From contig JANLIN010000011.1 in the NCBI GenBank assembly GCA_024654345.1, positions 1 to 7,086 of the forward strand: DNA of 7,086 nt, written 5' to 3'. The translations under genes and the position numbers were made by a program. Below, piece by piece: positions 4,373-7,086 of this stretch (position 1 is its first letter; each line of letters opens with the position of its first letter). This DNA comes from Candidatus Komeilibacteria bacterium (GTDB lineage Bacteria; Patescibacteriota; Patescibacteriia; UBA1558). The notes under the pieces were generated by a model. That model saw only the letters and a list, made by a program, of their open reading frames with translations. It was not told where the DNA came from and did not search any database.

Positions 4373-6919
4373 CTAGCTATCGACGACCACACCGTCGGGT
4401 ATTATAGGTGTATTCGTAATTTGCGTTCGTCGAATTATTTCACTCTCAACCTCTTCACGCGGACGACCATATTTCAAACGCGACAACTCCTTTAATGCTA
4501 ACAACAGTTCTTCGCTTCCGTCAGGTACCGGCAGAGTGGAAATATTGAAGGCCGGTGGGTTACCGTTGTCAATCAATAACCTTATATAGGCCGTATATTT
4601 TGGTACATTCACCAGATCAAATTCATCAAAGATAGGTTTGAATTGCTTGGCCAAATGTTCCGCGTCATCCACGCCGATGCGAAATGATATGGTTGTCCCC
4701 ACGTTGCCAAAGACTGCATCACGGATAGAGGTGTTTCCATTACGCACCAGCTGACCAATGTATTGATGAGCAATGATAAGATTTAATCGATACTTTCTCG
4801 CCTCTGACAAAATTACCGTGATACTATCGGTGGTAAAGTTTTGAAACTCATCAATATAAAGATAGAAGTCCTTTCGTTCCTCTTCCCGCACATCGACACG
4901 CGACAGTGACGCCAACAAGATCTTACCGACAATGATCATACCCAATAAACTGCTATTGATTTCACCCAACTTTCCTTTGGTTAAATTAACCACTAAAATT
5001 TTTCCCTCGTCCATTATCTTCCGGAAGTCCAAACTACTCTTTTGCTGAGAGATGATCGGCCGCATTATGTCGTTGGCGATAAAGGGTGTCAGTTTACTGG
5101 TGATATAAGGTACCATATTGGCCAGGGCCGCTTCGCCACCGGCCTTTTCCGCTTCTTTTACCCAAAAATCTTTAACTGTCAAATTTTTACACTTACTCAG
5201 TTTATACCGTCGGAAATCAGCGTCAGCCATCACCTTGGGGATCTCCATCAAAGTCATCCCCGATTCCGGGTCTTCCATCACCAAAAGCAAAGCGTTACGC
5301 ATATATTGTTCAAACATCGGCCCACCGGTGGTTTTCAGGTCATACAGTTTATCAAAAATGGACAGTAACTCGTTGATTACAAAAGTCTTTTGTTCCGGAG
5401 AGTCATGTTCCAGCATATTTATCCCCATGGGTCGCTCAGTGTCCATCGGATCAAAATAAATGATATCCTCGGCGCGCGATTTGGGAATATTGGCTAGCAT
5501 GTCCAAAGCGAAATCCCCATGCGGATCAATCACGCAACAGCCTTCCCCATTGCGGATGTCTTGTAACATCATGTACTTCAAAAGCGTGGACTTACCGGTA
5601 CCCGTTTGTCCGATGGTATAGACGTGGCGACGACGGTCGCCTCTCTTGATACGTACCTCCTTATCCACTCCGCGGTACTGACTCAAGCCGATGATAGTTC
5701 CGTCCATGGGTAAATCAACCGGTGGCGCCGCTTTGCGGGCTTTCAACCACATGATATTTGGGGTTTCATTAGTCGGCAAGGGCATATGCCACAAACTGAC
5801 TACCTCCTCGGTATTGAGAATAAGACTGTATTGTTTATCAATATTTCTGTAAATGGAATCGCGGACTATTCTACTCGTCCCACTAGCTCCCTTTGGAATC
5901 ACCGGCTCCAAAGCATTGCCATATTGGTAGACGTTGAACTGTGAAAAAGAATACAAAATGTCGTTTAGTTTATTTTTCGCCACCGTTTCATCGGCCGTCG
6001 ATACTATCAGGCGAAGATTTGCCTCCACCCCCGCTTTGGATGTCTTCTCCTCTATGCCTTTGACCATTTCCTGCTCCATCGGTGACAGCTGATACATTTT
6101 CTGCTGTTCCTTTGCTTTTTCTTCCGGTGTCTGAGGTGCGGCTGCCTTGGCAAAGTTCCACAAAAATTCAAATATTTTCCCGACCTTGGAACCGAAACCT
6201 ACCTGTCGCAATGATTCCTCTAGAGTCTTACCTTGTTGCATTAGCGAGGCGACCTTCTTACCCTTATAATGCCACTTACTATAGGCTGACCTCATAACCA
6301 ACTGTAAGACCGCCCCTTCATTCTCAGCTATTTTGCTCATCCCGTTGGTAATAACGGACAAAGGATCATTTTCGTTGCGTCGATAGGTCCGAATAGGAAA
6401 GATATACTCTCTTTTGTACCTCAGGATGGCGGCCTTTATCACCGACCGAGGTTGAAAGATATTATAATCCGCCACCTCTTCAATACTGATAGATGGATAG
6501 ACAGAGTTGAGTTGCTGTTCCAAAAAACGTTGGTTAATTTTTGGTACAACGGCATAAAAGAAAATAAGACCATTGCGAGCTACTATCTCGAAAGAAAAAA
6601 AATCCGTCCGACCAAATATCCACTTTTTTAGACCTCGTTGCGCACGTAAACCACCCACCGCGGAAAAAAGACTTTCCGCCAGAGAGATGGCTTCATGCGT
6701 ATAATCAATTCCTTCCTTCTTCTCATCTCGCCCCTTTACTTTCGGCATCGTGAGTAATAATGTTATCGGTTGCCATTCCTCAGGTAGAATATTACGACTG
6801 ACAAAATAGCGCCGCACCAGCCACAAAACAAAGATCGCCGCCAACGCAAAAATAACCACTCCTCCCACAATGGCAAAGTAGTTGACCGTAGATTCGGCTG
6901 TCACCAGGCCGCTATTCAT
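4373..6919 (-). CDS. Membrane-anchored VirD4/TraG/HerA-like DNA-translocase ATPase
   Basis: This 848-residue protein has one transmembrane helix near its N-terminus (about 14-36) followed by RRYFVSR, which suggests that the rest is cytoplasmic. Residues 50-400 form an N-terminal region I cannot assign, with a lysine- and glutamine-rich helical stretch at about 262-300. The C-terminal RecA-like ATPase (about 405-800) has Walker A GQTGTGKST (437-445, K443), the DPHGD motif (465-469), Walker B YLYIDEFQNF (686-695, D690-E691) and the glutamine motif IIAHQYIGQL (715-724). These features match type IV secretion coupling proteins and HerA-type DNA pumps, hexameric motors that move DNA. A DNA-transfer or uptake role at the membrane is inferred. 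No relaxase, VirB or pilus gene is visible, so conjugation cannot be claimed. The ATG lies one base after the TAA of the preceding gene, with no clear Shine-Dalgarno site, which points to translational coupling and a shared operon. Confidence 0.88.
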   Translation of the reverse strand: MNSGLVTAESTVNYFAIVGGVVIFALAAIFVLWLVRRYFVSRNILPEEWQPITLLLTMPKVKGRDEKKEGIDYTHEAISLAESLFSAVGGLRAQRGLKKWIFGRTDFFSFEIVARNGLIFFYAVVPKINQRFLEQQLNSVYPSISIEEVADYNIFQPRSVIKAAILRYKREYIFPIRTYRRNENDPLSVITNGMSKIAENEGAVLQLVMRSAYSKWHYKGKKVASLMQQGKTLEESLRQVGFGSKVGKIFEFLWNFAKAAAPQTPEEKAKEQQKMYQLSPMEQEMVKGIEEKTSKAGVEANLRLIVSTADETVAKNKLNDILYSFSQFNVYQYGNALEPVIPKGASGTSRIVRDSIYRNIDKQYSLILNTEEVVSLWHMPLPTNETPNIMWLKARKAAPPVDLPMDGTIIGLSQYRGVDKEVRIKRGDRRRHVYTIGQTGTGKSTLLKYMMLQDIRNGEGCCVIDPHGDFALDMLANIPKSRAEDIIYFDPMDTERPMGINMLEHDSPEQKTFVINELLSIFDKLYDLKTTGGPMFEQYMRNALLLVMEDPESGMTLMEIPKVMADADFRRYKLSKCKNLTVKDFWVKEAEKAGGEAALANMVPYITSKLTPFIANDIMRPIISQQKSSLDFRKIMDEGKILVVNLTKGKLGEINSSLLGMIIVGKILLASLSRVDVREEERKDFYLYIDEFQNFTTDSITVILSEARKYRLNLIIAHQYIGQLVRNGNTSIRDAVFGNVGTTISFRIGVDDAEHLAKQFKPIFDEFDLVNVPKYTAYIRLLIDNGNPPAFNISTLPVPDGSEELLLALKELSRLKYGRPREEVESEIIRRTQITNTPIIPDGVVVDS

Positions 6920-6920
6920 G

Positions 6921-7086
6921 TTATTTAGGATTATTATCTATATCAAGAGGCGTATTCTGACCGACGACGACAATTTTTTCCGCCTTTATCTTAGCTTCCT
7001 TTTCAATAAAAAATTTATTTAAACCAGGCACTATCGTCAGCCACTGTTTAATAATCTGAGCAATCTCCCGAATCCGTACTTTGGCC
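6921..7086 (-). CDS. Unidentified protein, C-terminal end only (cut by window edge)
   Basis: An open minus-strand frame enters from the window edge and ends with TAA at 6921, giving 54 residues. It reads AKVRIREIAQIIKQWLTIVP near the edge and ends QNTPLDIDNNPK. The visible part is lysine-rich and helical with a polar tail. No domain can be named. Its stop is one base from the ATG of the VirD4-like ATPase, so the two are almost certainly cotranscribed and may act together, possibly as membrane partner and motor. Confidence 0.7.
   Translation of the reverse strand, partial: AKVRIREIAQIIKQWLTIVPGLNKFFIEKEAKIKAEKIVVVGQNTPLDIDNNPK

Noticed and set aside
1..7086. Recoding of TGA (as in Gracilibacteria/SR1)
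   Set aside because: All supported stops are TAA or TAG, but no gene contains an in-frame TGA where glycine would be expected, so the standard reading suffices.

Overview
The window looks like chromosomal DNA of a Candidate Phyla Radiation (Patescibacteria) bacterium, probably Parcubacteria-like. This is an inference. It rests on a large membrane-anchored VirD4/HerA-type ATPase of a kind I associate with these genomes, a small uncharacterised protein placed directly before dnaX, a dnaX not followed by ybaB-recR, weak or absent Shine-Dalgarno sites, and short palindromic repeats between genes. Every gene I support lies on the minus strand. Stops are only TAA or TAG, and no reading frame needs recoding of TGA.

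In order of transcription (high to low coordinates): the last 54 codons of an unidentified protein (7086-6921) end one base before an 848-residue VirD4/TraG/HerA-like DNA-translocase ATPase (6919-4373). A 237-base AT-rich gap follows. It holds a bulged hairpin, a symmetric direct/inverted repeat cluster and an A-rich leader. A 191-residue protein of unknown function (4135-3560) is followed after 87 bases by dnaX, the clamp-loader subunit of DNA polymerase III (3472-1856). A clear hairpin terminator closes dnaX and runs straight into a probable promoter for a tRNA-Gln(CUG) gene (1806-1733).

The 447 bases below the tRNA (1732-1286) hold no intact gene. They contain two copies of a structured repeat of about 100-130 bases, each made of a hairpin, a 65-base conserved arm and a second hairpin. 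Different small palindromes occupy matching positions in the two copies. The inner copy abuts what looks like the tail of a decayed gene. Next come a HAD-superfamily phosphatase (1285-692) with its own terminator, and the start of a ferric-reductase-type haem membrane protein (593 to the window edge).

Functionally, the window joins a replication gene with a conserved small partner, a DNA-pumping membrane ATPase, and unrelated single genes for phosphate-ester metabolism and electron transfer. Several -10-like boxes lie only 6-9 bases before start codons, which suggests leaderless or near-leaderless mRNAs. The least ordinary parts are the paired repeat beside the tRNA, the unassigned 191-residue protein, and an in-phase A AAA AAG slippery heptamer at an unusual place in dnaX.
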